Positions 1 to 6,907 of a DNA stretch of 40,352 nt are shown here, one piece after another. Origin of the DNA: a virus; the IMG/VR virus record IMGVR_UViG_3300010400_000032, positions 1-40,352 of that record; one strand, given 5' to 3'. A program made the translations under genes and the position numbers. Every line of letters begins with the position of its first letter. Position 1 is the first letter of the stretch. The notes under the pieces are model-generated. The model saw only the letters and a program-made list of their open reading frames with translations, was not told the DNA's origin and searched no databases.

Positions 1-220
1 AGTTCGACCCAACGCCGTTCGATGACGCGGCAAAGGTGACCGTTTGGCGCGCATATGAGCCGCCCGTCACCTCGTTCGTGAGCGTACCGGCCTCGAGTTC
101 CGCCGACGTTGCAGTGCTCGTAAAGAGCGCGAGGTAAAGCGTCGCGGCAGGAGTGTACGACGTGTTTCGAAACACATGATCGTAAATCTTGGTTTCGAGG
201 AAATTACTGGCCTGAGACAT
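1..220 (-). CDS. Phage virion protein, N-terminal part (continues at the right end of the window)
   Basis: The reading frame starts at ATG 220 on the minus strand and runs off the left edge. It encodes about 73 residues beginning MSQASNFLETKIYDH. GGAG lies 7 nt before the start, just after a terminator hairpin. The C-terminal part is at 40163-40352. With the 8-base end overlap collapsed the joined gene is 402 nt, giving 133 residues and a stop. The sequence resembles small beta-rich phage tail or neck proteins with N-terminal Asn/Tyr-rich and C-terminal Ig-like strands. The role is inferred from its place in the late operon. Confidence 0.75.
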   Translation of the reverse strand, partial: MSQASNFLETKIYDHVFRNTSYTPAATLYLALFTSTATSAELEAGTLTNEVTGGSYARQTVTFAASSNGVGSN

Positions 221-236
221 GTGCGGACTCCAAAAA

Positions 237-260
237 TGAAAAAACCCGCATCAGCGGGCC
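237..260 (-). terminator. Intrinsic terminator ahead of the 133-residue virion gene
   Basis: On the minus strand, stem CCCGC (258-254 with 249-245) with loop TGAT is followed by six T (244-239). It lies between the end of the 285-740 gene and the start at 220. The T-run leads into CATTTTTGGAG, which carries the ribosome binding site. It belongs to a family of similar modules elsewhere in the late operon. Confidence 0.75.
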
Positions 261-284
261 TCCAGCAAACTTGTGACTAGATCC

Positions 285-740
285 CTAGATTTCTTCGAAC
301 GTGACGGAACCGGACCAAGTGCGCGTCCCGCCCACCGCCGTCTGCAAGTGAAGTACGAGAAACGCTGAGACCGAAACTACGAGTCGATCCTCAGGCGCCG
401 GCAAATACAGGAACTCGCCCTGCTGGCTCCACTGAAAGCAATGCAGAATCGTCGATCCAGTACCTGGCGCCGTATCGAGCACCCTGCAAGTCGTTGAGGC
501 CGCAATGGCGTTGCCCTGATCGGCAGGGCTCGCAGTAACCGCGCTGCCTCCCGATCCCACTCCGGTGCGCCGTATGAGCTGCATTCGCAGCCGCTCGTCC
601 GTCGTGTTGGACGTAGATAGGCGGATCTCGTGCAGAATAAGCTGCTTCGTTGCAGAGGTGCCAAGCCCGAAGATGTCCTGGTCAGCATCGTTCGTGACGC
701 TGATCGCATCGAGAGGCAGAATGTAAGCTCTTGTTGCCAT
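285..740 (-). CDS. Virion-associated protein of unknown function (151 aa)
   Basis: This is a late-operon gene of 151 residues starting MATRAYILPLDAISVTNDADQDI, with start ATG 740. It has no signal peptide or membrane segment and is rich in short beta-type stretches (LILHEIRL, RLVVSVSAFLVLHL). Such proteins occur among virion genes of many phages, but I do not recognise a named family with certainty. It lies 9 nt after the lectin-like gene and ahead of a terminator, so it may be a minor head or tail component. Confidence 0.75.
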   Translation of the reverse strand: MATRAYILPLDAISVTNDADQDIFGLGTSATKQLILHEIRLSTSNTTDERLRMQLIRRTGVGSGGSAVTASPADQGNAIAASTTCRVLDTAPGTGSTILHCFQWSQQGEFLYLPAPEDRLVVSVSAFLVLHLQTAVGGTRTWSGSVTFEEI

Positions 741-749
741 GTAATCGCC

Positions 750-1769
750 TTACAAAGTAATGAGGACGCGCATTGCACCCTGTGGGCCGTACTTGCGCGC
801 TTCCAGGTTCACCGCTGATGCGGTCGTGAAAGTTCCGGTAATCACGTTGCTGTCGCCGTTCGCGTTGTTCTGCACAAGCGCATAGCTATAAGCCGTGTTG
901 GCTGTGAGACCCGTCACGCCGACAGATGGGGAGCCGGATGAGACAGAAGAATTGCCAGAGGCAACCGGCGCCCCACCGGCATTGTTTTGCGCAGCCTTTA
1001 CTTGGGCAGCGCTGATGCCGGTGATGTTTCCTGCGGTGTCAACGACGCCATAAAGCGTGCCCGACGTCTGGTCTGTGGTTGCCCCAAGCGTTGCGCTGGT
1101 TGTCGTGCCGAGCGTTCCTGACGGCGTTGCCCCAGACAACGTTGCGGGAGATGAGCCGGCTGCAAGATCCAAGTTCTGAAACGTGCCGCCAACCGTCGCG
1201 CCTGATCCGATGCCGCGCGATGCAGGACTCAGCACGTATCGATAGGACTGCGCGGCCTGCGACAAGGTGAAGGTCAGCGTATCAACAAGCGTGCTGTACG
1301 CATCCGAGTACAGCCGCAGGTTCATCGTCGTTCCGGTGCGCTGGAACTCTATGTAAAAACTTGTTCCAGCGTTGACCGCAGAGCCTTGGTAGGTATCCTG
1401 CGTAGTCGGGGTTTCGTCAGTCGTGTTGGTCGTCGAATACTCGCGCAGGTAAAGCGTGGGATTCGTGGCGGTGTTCTGCCAATACGCCTGAACTGACCCT
1501 GAATGCTTTGTGCCATCGTCAGGCAGCACCAGACTGGCACGGAGAATAATCGCTGAGGAACTGTTCGAAGAAGGGCCGGTGAATTGCAACGGACCGTAGC
1601 GGAACGTGAAATTGCCGCTATAGAACCCGGCGCCTTGGTCCTTGTAGAAGTAGTTCGACGATCCAGCAGATGGACCGTCATAACCCGTGATCGTGATCGT
1701 TGATGAGGTGGCGGAAATCTTGGTACCCGGATCAACCTCGGTCCAGGTAGTGAAATTCTCGTTACTCAT
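750..1769 (-). CDS. Lectin-like / fibronectin-type virion protein
   Basis: The protein has 339 residues. Residues 1 to about 205 look like a jelly-roll, carbohydrate-binding type domain with many aromatic and Gly/Ser/Thr beta segments. A Ser/Thr/Gly linker follows, then a fibronectin type III-like domain near the C-terminus (Ala-Tyr-Ser-Tyr-Ala core). The start ATG 1769 overlaps the end of the upstream gene by 4 nt, so the two are probably co-translated. There is no signal peptide, which fits a virion component rather than a secreted protein. The likely role is receptor binding or decoration, inferred from domains and operon position. Confidence 0.7.
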   Translation of the reverse strand: MSNENFTTWTEVDPGTKISATSSTITITGYDGPSAGSSNYFYKDQGAGFYSGNFTFRYGPLQFTGPSSNSSSAIILRASLVLPDDGTKHSGSVQAYWQNTATNPTLYLREYSTTNTTDETPTTQDTYQGSAVNAGTSFYIEFQRTGTTMNLRLYSDAYSTLVDTLTFTLSQAAQSYRYVLSPASRGIGSGATVGGTFQNLDLAAGSSPATLSGATPSGTLGTTTSATLGATTDQTSGTLYGVVDTAGNITGISAAQVKAAQNNAGGAPVASGNSSVSSGSPSVGVTGLTANTAYSYALVQNNANGDSNVITGTFTTASAVNLEARKYGPQGAMRVLITL

Positions 1770-3442
1770 GCGAAGTCACACCCGATACGAGTTGGAGGGG
1801 TGGCACTTCCCCATGCGCCCATGTCGCAGATGCTGCCGCCTGTCGTGCCGTCACTGCGGGCTGCGTTCTTGCAAGCCGAGCCGCTGCTCAATTGGAACTC
1901 CGCTGGTGTCGTGGGATTGGAGACCGTAAATCCAGGAGCTGAGGCAATAGAGTGCGTCTCAAACCCTTCTCCTTGGACCTGAGGCAGCGTGAATTTGGTC
2001 ACGCTCGCATAGCTCGATAGATTGGAAAGGCCGATCCGAGCGGTGCTTGAAGCTGCGGCCGACCAACAGTTGTAGTCGTTCGTGTGACCGCTCATGGACT
2101 CGCGGGTGCGGTGTAGTTCGCCATCGAAGCTCACCGTCACACCGGCAGCAATTGCGAAGATGTTGCCGAAGACATCCACTGTCCCAGATGTGCGCGGCAT
2201 AAATATTCCGTGCGTACCTGATGGGGCATAGACGGAGTTGAACCGGAAGCGCATCGGTCGAGAACCAGGAGTACCGAAGTCCTTCAGGTCCCAGTCATCA
2301 GTTCCAACGAGAATGTTGTTGTAAATCTCGTTGGCTTCAGTCGGCGTGAAGCCCGTGCCGTTCCACTCATGCAGCGGAGTTGCACCGCCAGACTTCCCGC
2401 GCACGTCGATGTAGTTATACCGAGCGGTGTGCGCACCCTGCGCTGTCTGCTTGTGGTAGATGCCGTGCTCGCAAAGCTTGATGGTGTTGTATTCGCAAAC
2501 AATGTGGTTCGAGTTGAACGAGAGAACCCCATAGCCCTCGTTTTCCGATGCGTTACCGCCGAAGATGTCGTGCAGGTAGCAGTTGATTACCGATGCACCA
2601 TTCACACCTTGGAAGCGAATTGCGCCGCAGTTGTTACCCTCGCTCGTGGACTGGTTCGCGATGTTCTTGACTTCGCAGTTCTGGAACACGATGCCGGGAA
2701 TGTTCGCGGAGCCGCCGAACCATCCGCACAGGCCGAGTGCGTAGAAGTGATCAATCACCAATCCATCAACGGTGAAGTACCCGCCCTGTGCGTTACCTGC
2801 TCCAGAGGCTCCTTGACCGATTGCAGCGGCTGTGGTGGTCGGAAGCGACGCACCACCGTATAGGGTCGCTTGCCTGGCATTGACCGCCTTGACGACGGTC
2901 TGATTCGTAACCGTGCCTGTCGCTACTTGCAGAATCGGGCGGTCGTAGTCGGAGCCTGCTACCAAACTCGACAGATCGTAGGTGCCATCCAGGAGACCAA
3001 CCGTCTTGCCGGCGTAGGTTGCACGCTTGGTATTGATCGCCGTAATAGCCCACGGGCTGCCCTGAGTACCAGGATTGCTGTCAGACCCTGTGGTGCTGAT
3101 GTAGAAATCAATTCCAGCGGCTGCGCTGGTTGTGCCGTTTACGATTGCCGAGTACGTACCGACATTCCCAGACAGGTCTGTAGCTTTGGCGCGGAAGTAG
3201 TACGTCGTCGAGGCAGTGAGCCCGCTATCCGAGTACGGGAACGTTGCTGCGGCTGAAATGACTGTGAAAGGCCCGGCAGCAGCGGTTGCACGCTCGAGCG
3301 CGTACGACGCGATGCCAGTTCCAAAGCTCCCCACATCCGTCGCCGCAGTCGTCAGCGGGACCGACATGGTTGTCGAGCCCGTAGCGGTTGGAGTGCCCAG
3401 CACAGGCGCGTTCGGTGGACGAATGTCCGCCTTCGCGGTCAT
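1766..3442 (-). CDS. Fn3 plus right-handed beta-helix protein (tailspike or adhesin-like)
   Basis: The gene encodes about 558 residues from ATG 3442; GTG 3448 is an alternative start. Residues about 10-105 form an Fn3-like domain (Ser-Tyr-Ala-Leu-Glu-Arg and Thr-Tyr-Tyr-Phe-Arg-Ala motifs). A pectate-lyase-like parallel beta-helix follows, opening with FYISTTGSDSNPGTQGSPW and continuing with repeated hydrophobic/Asn rungs. This pattern is typical of phage depolymerases and surface adhesins. It is the first gene after the predicted late promoter and terminator, where lambdoid phages usually carry lysis genes. No catalytic residues can be assigned. Confidence 0.75.
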   Translation of the reverse strand: MTAKADIRPPNAPVLGTPTATGSTTMSVPLTTAATDVGSFGTGIASYALERATAAAGPFTVISAAATFPYSDSGLTASTTYYFRAKATDLSGNVGTYSAIVNGTTSAAAGIDFYISTTGSDSNPGTQGSPWAITAINTKRATYAGKTVGLLDGTYDLSSLVAGSDYDRPILQVATGTVTNQTVVKAVNARQATLYGGASLPTTTAAAIGQGASGAGNAQGGYFTVDGLVIDHFYALGLCGWFGGSANIPGIVFQNCEVKNIANQSTSEGNNCGAIRFQGVNGASVINCYLHDIFGGNASENEGYGVLSFNSNHIVCEYNTIKLCEHGIYHKQTAQGAHTARYNYIDVRGKSGGATPLHEWNGTGFTPTEANEIYNNILVGTDDWDLKDFGTPGSRPMRFRFNSVYAPSGTHGIFMPRTSGTVDVFGNIFAIAAGVTVSFDGELHRTRESMSGHTNDYNCWSAAASSTARIGLSNLSSYASVTKFTLPQVQGEGFETHSIASAPGFTVSNPTTPAEFQLSSGSACKNAARSDGTTGGSICDMGAWGSATPPTRIGCDFA

Positions 3443-3477
3443 CAGCACTGTGACACCACGTCGGGGGACTCCGGAAA

Positions 3478-3503
3478 TGAAAAACCCGCCGAGGTGGCGG
3501 GTT
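3478..3503 (-). terminator. Intrinsic terminator at the head of the late operon (tR'-like)
   Basis: On the minus strand, AACCCGCC pairs with GGCGGGTT around a 5-nt loop, followed by TTTTT and C. It lies about 30 nt downstream of the predicted late transcription start and ahead of all late genes. This is the position of lambda tR', so the Q-like protein encoded just upstream is expected to allow read-through. The tail is followed by CATTTCCGGAG, as in the other late modules. Confidence 0.8.
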
Positions 3504-3513
3504 CTGGAATGTT

Positions 3514-3533
3514 TGTGAGCGGACTATCTCACA
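3514..3533 (-). promoter_or_regulatory. Dyad at the late transcription start (possible Q-utilisation or pause element)
   Basis: The 6-bp inverted repeat TGTGAG/CTCACA has an 8-nt spacer and lies at or just after the predicted late start site, between the late promoter and the terminator. By analogy with lambdoid qut/pause regions it may help load the Q-like factor. The dyad is visible; the role is inferred. Confidence 0.4.
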
Positions 3534-3541
3534 ATGCACGA

Positions 3542-3571
3542 AACATACGTCCAACCGGGACAATGAGTCAA
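3542..3571 (-). promoter_or_regulatory. Predicted late promoter (pR'-like)
   Basis: Minus-strand TTGACT (3571-3566), an 18-nt spacer and TATGTT (3547-3542) give a sigma70-type promoter. The -35 overlaps the stop codon of the Q-like gene. Predicted start is near 3535, followed by a dyad and a terminator. Promoter, short leader and terminator directly behind Q form the standard lambdoid late-control layout. Confidence 0.6.
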
Positions 3572-4020
3572 TACTTTCGCGCTCGAGACCATTCGTAAAT
3601 CCTTGAACGCGCACGCTGCAACCGCTTGCGGAAGGTTTCTTCGGGCACCTTGACAGCCATGCACTTCTCCGCGCGCGTCCACAATCTCCCGTCGTCGCGC
3701 ACACCAGGCACGTATTCGGCATACACCACGATGCCTTCATGCTCGGGAAGCATCATCCAAACTGCGTGAGTCGTACGGATGCGCAGGCCCTTGCAGCCTG
3801 CTGGAAAGTCGCGGCATAGGATGCGGTGCCCAACAATACCGCCCCCTGCGCCATTCAGAAACGCAGTCACATGTTCGGCAGTCGGGTAGCCCTCGTAATC
3901 CCGATGCTTCCAGATCCAATCGCCCCATTCGTGGAGAACCGCATCTATCCATGAGCGGTCACGGCCGGGAATGGGACTAGGAGTTTCAACAACTTCAACG
4001 CTTTCGAGTACGGCGTTCAT
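3568..4020 (-). CDS. Q-like late antitermination protein
   Basis: The protein has 150 residues. It has the phage antitermination Q pattern: an N-terminal LHEWGDWIW segment (about 29-37), a central region ending in a Gly/Tyr-rich stretch, and a basic C-terminal helix-turn-helix-like segment (EETFRKRLQRARSRIYEW). It is the last gene of the minus-strand early operon, and its stop overlaps the -35 of a promoter that is followed by a terminator. It is expected to bind that region and RNA polymerase to turn on late genes. It could instead be a sigma-like or RinA-like activator. Confidence 0.65.
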   Translation of the reverse strand: MNAVLESVEVVETPSPIPGRDRSWIDAVLHEWGDWIWKHRDYEGYPTAEHVTAFLNGAGGGIVGHRILCRDFPAGCKGLRIRTTHAVWMMLPEHEGIVVYAEYVPGVRDDGRLWTRAEKCMAVKVPEETFRKRLQRARSRIYEWSRARKY

Positions 4021-4054
4021 GTGCGCCTTGAGTCAAATGAAACAAAAAGCGCTT

Positions 4055-4486
4055 TCATAGCTCCCTAATCCCAAATCCGTAGCGCTGACGGAAGATTTTG
4101 CGCTTGATTCTGTAGATCGGTTCTCTGAATCCCTTTGCGTCGGCCGCAACCAGTTTCCCGTCCTCGATCCAAGTGAAGTCCGCGATGTACTTGCACGCTC
4201 GTTCCACACAGATTCCGGCCTCGTTGTACTGAGCTGGTATCAGCTCGAAGGTGCAGGCTTCCTTGTGGTCGCGGTTGTTCTTGAGGTCGTAGATTTCGCC
4301 TGCCTGCTGCCTCAATTTCAGATCCTCGAAGCACTTGGCTTCCCGTTTGCTCGCGAATCCAGCAGTTGAGACGTTGCCGTTGCGCAATCTAGGCGAGCGA
4401 ATCACGCCATTATCATTCGCGGCCCATACAGTTCCGCCACGCTCACGCCTCACAGCATCCACTTGGGCTTGGGTCCAGCGGGTCAC
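4055..4486 (-). CDS. DUF1064-type PD-(D/E)xK nuclease (resolvase-like)
   Basis: The protein has 143 residues from GTG 4486, which overlaps the preceding stop by 4 nt. Conserved features are GFASKREAKCFEDL (Glu49), YIADFTW (Asp103) and VAADAKG (Asp116, Lys118), the E-D-xxK layout of DUF1064 phage proteins. These are related to restriction-type nucleases and proposed to act as Holliday junction or branched-DNA endonucleases. It lies next to Q, where lambdoid phages place Rus- or NinG-like recombination nucleases. The substrate is inferred. Confidence 0.75.
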   Translation of the reverse strand: MTRWTQAQVDAVRRERGGTVWAANDNGVIRSPRLRNGNVSTAGFASKREAKCFEDLKLRQQAGEIYDLKNNRDHKEACTFELIPAQYNEAGICVERACKYIADFTWIEDGKLVAADAKGFREPIYRIKRKIFRQRYGFGIREL

Positions 4487-4581
4487 TCATCCCCCTCCGC
4501 CGCATCGCTTGCGTCTAGAGCTGCTGTAGCTAGAACAGCAATGGCGCCCACGATGAAACCGATGATGAAGCCGGCGATCAT
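4483..4581 (-). CDS. Very small single-span membrane protein (DUF3789-like)
   Basis: The gene encodes 32 residues from ATG 4581, starting MIAGFIIGFIVGAIAVLATA, then an acidic tail ending EGDE. The hydrophobic segment covers residues 2-21. Its stop overlaps the GTG of the DUF1064 gene by 4 nt, and its start lies 3 nt after the HTH gene, so the spacing supports a real gene. Small Gly-rich membrane proteins of this kind (for example DUF3789) occur in early phage operons without known function. Confidence 0.6.
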   Translation of the reverse strand: MIAGFIIGFIVGAIAVLATAALDASDAAEGDE

Positions 4582-4584
4582 GGC

Positions 4585-4788
4585 TCACCTCTTGCGCTGA
4601 ATTTTGTACTCGGCTACCCGCTTGTTAGGCCCGACCTTCACAAGCTTCGTAACCACGGGAAAGCCGTCACGCTTGATCTGGCCTATGCGTTGGCTCAAGG
4701 AAAGGCAGCCGAACTTGCGCAACGCAATCAGCGGCGTGATGGAGTGGCCGGCGGCAAGATGGCGTTGGATGGAAAGTCGTTGACTCAT
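4585..4788 (-). CDS. Small helix-turn-helix protein (HTH_39-like)
   Basis: The protein has 67 residues. The pattern is a His/Ser-rich start, ITPLIALRKFGCLSLSQRIG (about 17-36), then GFPVVTKLV and a basic AEYKIQRKR end. It matches phage HTH proteins with a winged-helix-like fold that are often found near replication genes. It overlaps the upstream zinc-protein gene by 4 nt (ATGA). It likely binds DNA in replication or control; no target can be read. Confidence 0.7.
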   Translation of the reverse strand: MSQRLSIQRHLAAGHSITPLIALRKFGCLSLSQRIGQIKRDGFPVVTKLVKVGPNKRVAEYKIQRKR

Positions 4789-4940
4789 TGCAAAATCTCC
4801 TTCGCAACAATTGCAGCCACGTAGCGGCCTAACTTTCTCTGTGCTATCAACTTCGCACGCTCGCGACAGTATCTGCAGGTGATGTGGTTAGCCTTGGTCA
4901 TGAACCAGTGACCGCAGGGGCAGCACTTCATGCGGGTCAT
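4785..4940 (-). CDS. Small zinc-ribbon-like protein
   Basis: The gene encodes 51 residues from ATG 4940 (ATG 4931 is an in-frame alternative). A Cys-Cys-Pro-Cys-Gly-His motif near the start and Cys-Arg-Tyr-Cys about 20 residues later form a likely zinc knuckle, followed by a basic helix. It overlaps both neighbours by 4 nt, which supports it as a translated gene. It is too short for a family call. Confidence 0.6.
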   Translation of the reverse strand: MTRMKCCPCGHWFMTKANHITCRYCRERAKLIAQRKLGRYVAAIVAKEILQ

Positions 4941-5326
4941 GCGCGTCTCCGCGGCTGATTCCACTCCGCTCTCTCGACGAGCGTGCGGTATCCAATGAGA
5001 TCGTCTATCCCTTCGACGTAGGGCCGAAACCCGATACGTGCAGCGCGCTCCCTCAAAGCCGCAAGCTCCCGGGCTTGGGCTCGAGCGATCTCGGCTGATT
5101 TTTCTTCAGCTCTCACGGCTGACGGAGCTTTCTTCCCCGGTGGGAATACCCCCTGCCAACCGTTTGCAATGCTCGTCAGAACTGCGTCCATCTGCCCTTC
5201 TCCGAAACTCGCCAACCTTTTTTTGGCTGCCTCATGCGAAACTTCTTTCAAGGGCTTGCGGATCTTCTTTCGAAACGCGAGCCAGGTTTCCCATGCAGCC
5301 TTGTTCAGTCCTAAAACCTCGTTCAT
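4937..5326 (-). CDS. Replication-organiser-type protein (lambda O-like C-terminal region)
   Basis: The protein has 129 residues from ATG 5326, chosen because AGAGG lies 7 nt upstream; a TTG at 5356 is possible. The segment AWETWLAFRKKIRKPLKEVS, then LASFGEGQMDAVLTSIANGWQ and GVFPP matches the C-terminal module of phage replication initiation proteins, where SIANGW-GLF recurs. A helical Ala/Arg/Glu-rich tail follows. It is much shorter than full O proteins (about 300 aa), so the origin-binding part is absent or sits in the preceding small basic gene. The role in replication initiation is inferred. Confidence 0.55.
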   Translation of the reverse strand: MNEVLGLNKAAWETWLAFRKKIRKPLKEVSHEAAKKRLASFGEGQMDAVLTSIANGWQGVFPPGKKAPSAVRAEEKSAEIARAQARELAALRERAARIGFRPYVEGIDDLIGYRTLVERAEWNQPRRRA

Positions 5327-5352
5327 TTCGCTTACCTCTTGGGCTTTGTCTT

Positions 5353-5589
5353 TCAAACACCCACGCTTCCCCTTTCCGTTCGCCTGCCACCCTTCCGGAT
5401 AGCGTCGGTTCCTCGGCCCACAGATCGGCTATAGCTGCGCTGCCTTTTATCGGTGGCCAGCCGGCCTGCCTTGGAGACATCCCTCCAACGGGTGGCAGTC
5501 CTATGCGCAGTTACCGAGTTCCGCTGTGGCGGTTTACTCGCGGTCGGAACTCTTTCGAGAAAGTGCCCGGCCTTTTGGGCTGTTTGCAT
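5353..5589 (-). CDS. Small basic protein of unknown function
   Basis: The gene encodes 78 residues from ATG 5589, with GAGGAG 4 nt upstream; GTG 5601 is in frame. The product is strongly basic (Arg/Lys-rich) with no clear motif beyond a segment SVTAHRTATRWRDVSKAGRL. That segment could be a helix-turn-helix. The stop overlaps a TTG of the next gene by 4 nt. It may be a nucleic-acid-binding replication accessory. Composition makes it less certain than its neighbours. Confidence 0.45.
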   Translation of the reverse strand: MQTAQKAGHFLERVPTASKPPQRNSVTAHRTATRWRDVSKAGRLATDKRQRSYSRSVGRGTDAIRKGGRRTERGSVGV

Positions 5590-5671
5590 GTCGCTCCTCA
5601 CATTGGTAAGCTTTTCTTTGACAAGGGGCGCTTACCGCTCTTATCCCCACTCCCGGCAGGAGTTTGAAACG

Positions 5672-5702
5672 ACGCCTCAGGACACAACTCCTGGGGCGTT
5701 TT
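5672..5702. terminator. Strong hairpin at the end of the HNH gene
   Basis: An 11-bp stem (5672-5682 with 5689-5699, one G-T pair) with a 6-nt loop is followed on the plus strand by TTTTGCTTTC. It contains the stop codon of the HNH gene on the minus strand, where the tail is weaker (GTCGTTTC). It could end minus-strand readout partly, or shield against plus-strand transcription. Confidence 0.5.
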
Positions 5703-6255
5703 GCTTTCTGGATACCTTCGAAAAAAGACGGCTCGCCATCTCGCCTACGTCTGTAGTAGACTGCCCATCCAAGTCGGGCACACTCTGTGAGCCTCTGTCC
5801 GCTGGGGACGCTTGTTCATTGGCCATGAATAGGCGTCCTTTCAATTCTTGATAGGCGCTAGCGGCCTCTTCCCTGGTGGCTCGTATGCCGCGGAACCGCT
5901 GTCCCATGATGCGCAACTCGTAACGCCACTTCTTTTTTCGCCTGACCCAGCTAACGCCAATTGCTGCACTATTCAGTTGGTTTTGCGAGGCAGAAACATC
6001 ACGCAGATTGCAGAACCGGTTGTCGGATCTGACTCTGTTGATGTGATCGATTTGATTGCTTGGCCAGACTCCATTCATGTAGAGCCACGCGCACCGATGC
6101 GCGGCGAGCATCAATCCGCGAGCAAAATTGATGCGGATGTAGCCGTTAGGCTTGAGGCTCCCGGCCTGCTGCCCACGGCGCTTGCCAGTCAGCCAAGTGA
6201 ATAGCCCGCTGTCAGGGTCGTAATGAACACGTTGCTTGAGTTCAGCTTGGTTCAC
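5677..6255 (-). CDS. HNH endonuclease with AP2-like DNA-binding domain
   Basis: The protein has 192 residues from GTG 6255 (start MNQAELKQRV); an in-frame TTG at 6270 would add five glycine-rich residues. The HNH core has AAHRCAW (His53), Asp70-His71-Ile72-Asn73, Asn79 and Asn83. Residues about 99-145 (GVSWVRRKKKWRYELRIMGQ) form an AP2-type strand-rich DNA-binding domain. This architecture is typical of free-standing homing endonucleases in phages. It is preceded and followed by hairpins, as for a mobile insertion in the early operon. Homing is inferred. Confidence 0.85.
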   Translation of the reverse strand: MNQAELKQRVHYDPDSGLFTWLTGKRRGQQAGSLKPNGYIRINFARGLMLAAHRCAWLYMNGVWPSNQIDHINRVRSDNRFCNLRDVSASQNQLNSAAIGVSWVRRKKKWRYELRIMGQRFRGIRATREEAASAYQELKGRLFMANEQASPADRGSQSVPDLDGQSTTDVGEMASRLFSKVSRKQNAPGVVS

Positions 6256-6272
6256 TTCCCCACCCCCCAACA

Positions 6273-6288
6273 GGGGCCCGTAGGCCCC
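6273..6288 (-). repeat. Stable hairpin with UACG tetraloop upstream of the HNH gene
   Basis: Minus-strand GGGGCC-TACG-GGCCCC forms a perfect 6-bp stem with a loop of the UNCG class closed by C-G, an exceptionally stable RNA hairpin. It lies between the zinc-protein gene and the HNH start codon. It could slow translation or protect mRNA ends; no T-run follows, so it is not an intrinsic terminator. Confidence 0.5.
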
Positions 6289-6391
6289 AAATGCTGGTCT
6301 GTCAGCGAAAACTCACGGGTAGAAACTGTTTGGGTCTGATAGGCGACGGACAGACAGGCGCGCAAAATTGCGGACGATGGGGGGAGATGCG

Positions 6392-6604
6392 TCATGCGAT
6401 TTCGGTGGCCAAATCGGCCGCTTTCTGGACCGAACCACCCTCACCCCTTGCGCTGGTAGCTCCGGACTTCGATCTCGGCCGATACGGCCACAAACTGCAT
6501 GCGGAAATCGTGCAAGCCGCGACTTGCTGACGCCAGTTACCGGGTGCGCAATCGTCGTAGATGCAGTCTTTGCACTTGGCATTGATCGCGGCGCGCATGC
6601 TCAT
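6392..6604 (-). CDS. Phage cysteine-rich (zinc-finger-like) protein
   Basis: The protein has 70 residues. The N-terminal half has the phage pattern Lys-Cys-Lys-Asp-Cys-Ile-Tyr-Asp, then GNWRQQVAACTISACSLWPYRP. Four to five Cys are spaced for one zinc site. This small family is common in early regions of proteobacterial phages with no assigned role. Its start overlaps the upstream stop by 4 nt. The C-terminal 25 residues look disordered. Confidence 0.8.
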   Translation of the reverse strand: MSMRAAINAKCKDCIYDDCAPGNWRQQVAACTISACSLWPYRPRSKSGATSARGEGGSVQKAADLATEIA

Positions 6605-6840
6605 TTCCGTCTCGCTCCATCGTCTTCCACATCGAATCCGTCTAAGTCCATCTGCAATCCGTTGGCCCTCAAACGGCGTCCGTAGATCATGTGCTCACGA
6701 TGTTTGAGACGCGCCCACTCCGCGAGCACTTCACGTGCAACAGTTTGTTTGTCCTTGCCAAAGGCAACTGCCGAGGCATCCAAGGCAGCGTCTATCTGCT
6801 CAGTGATGCCGCAGCGGAAATCCTTCAGCGGGAGCGCCAT
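6601..6840 (-). CDS. Ribbon-helix-helix-like early regulator
   Basis: The protein has 79 residues. LKDFRCGITEQIDAALDASA followed by GKDKQTVAREVLAEWA matches the strand-helix-helix layout of Arc/MetJ-type proteins found in phage early operons. A basic helix (HMIYGRRLRANG) and an acidic tail complete it. It is second in the operon after the Cro-like gene, in the place of lambda cII, but does not resemble CII. DNA binding is inferred from the fold pattern. Confidence 0.65.
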   Translation of the reverse strand: MALPLKDFRCGITEQIDAALDASAVAFGKDKQTVAREVLAEWARLKHREHMIYGRRLRANGLQMDLDGFDVEDDGARRK

Positions 6841-6843
6841 CAG

Positions 6844-6907
6844 CTAACAACTCGTGTTAAGTCGCATGAAAAGGCTGAAAACACAGCTTCCCCCGAACGG
6901 TTGTTAG
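6844..6907 (-). promoter_or_regulatory. Spaced inverted repeat and weak hairpin between cro-like and RHH-like genes
   Basis: CTAACAAC (6844-6851) and GTTGTTAG (6900-6907) are perfect inverted copies about 48 nt apart. Between them, minus-strand AAGCTG-TGTTTT-CAGCCTTTT could form a small attenuator like lambda tR1. The layout is visible; any operator or antitermination role is speculative. Confidence 0.3.

Noticed and set aside
2369-2863. 164-codon plus-strand frame inside the beta-helix gene
   Set aside because: Antisense shadow of a well-supported minus-strand gene with no start context.
5038-5851. Two long plus-strand frames over the replication and HNH region
   Set aside because: They are Ser/Leu/Pro/Arg-rich shadows of minus-strand genes without ribosome binding sites or conserved motifs.
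6727-6742. Second parS-like sequence (CACTTCACGTGCAACA)
   Set aside because: Three of 14 fixed positions mismatch, all in one half, and it lies inside the RHH-like coding region; likely chance.
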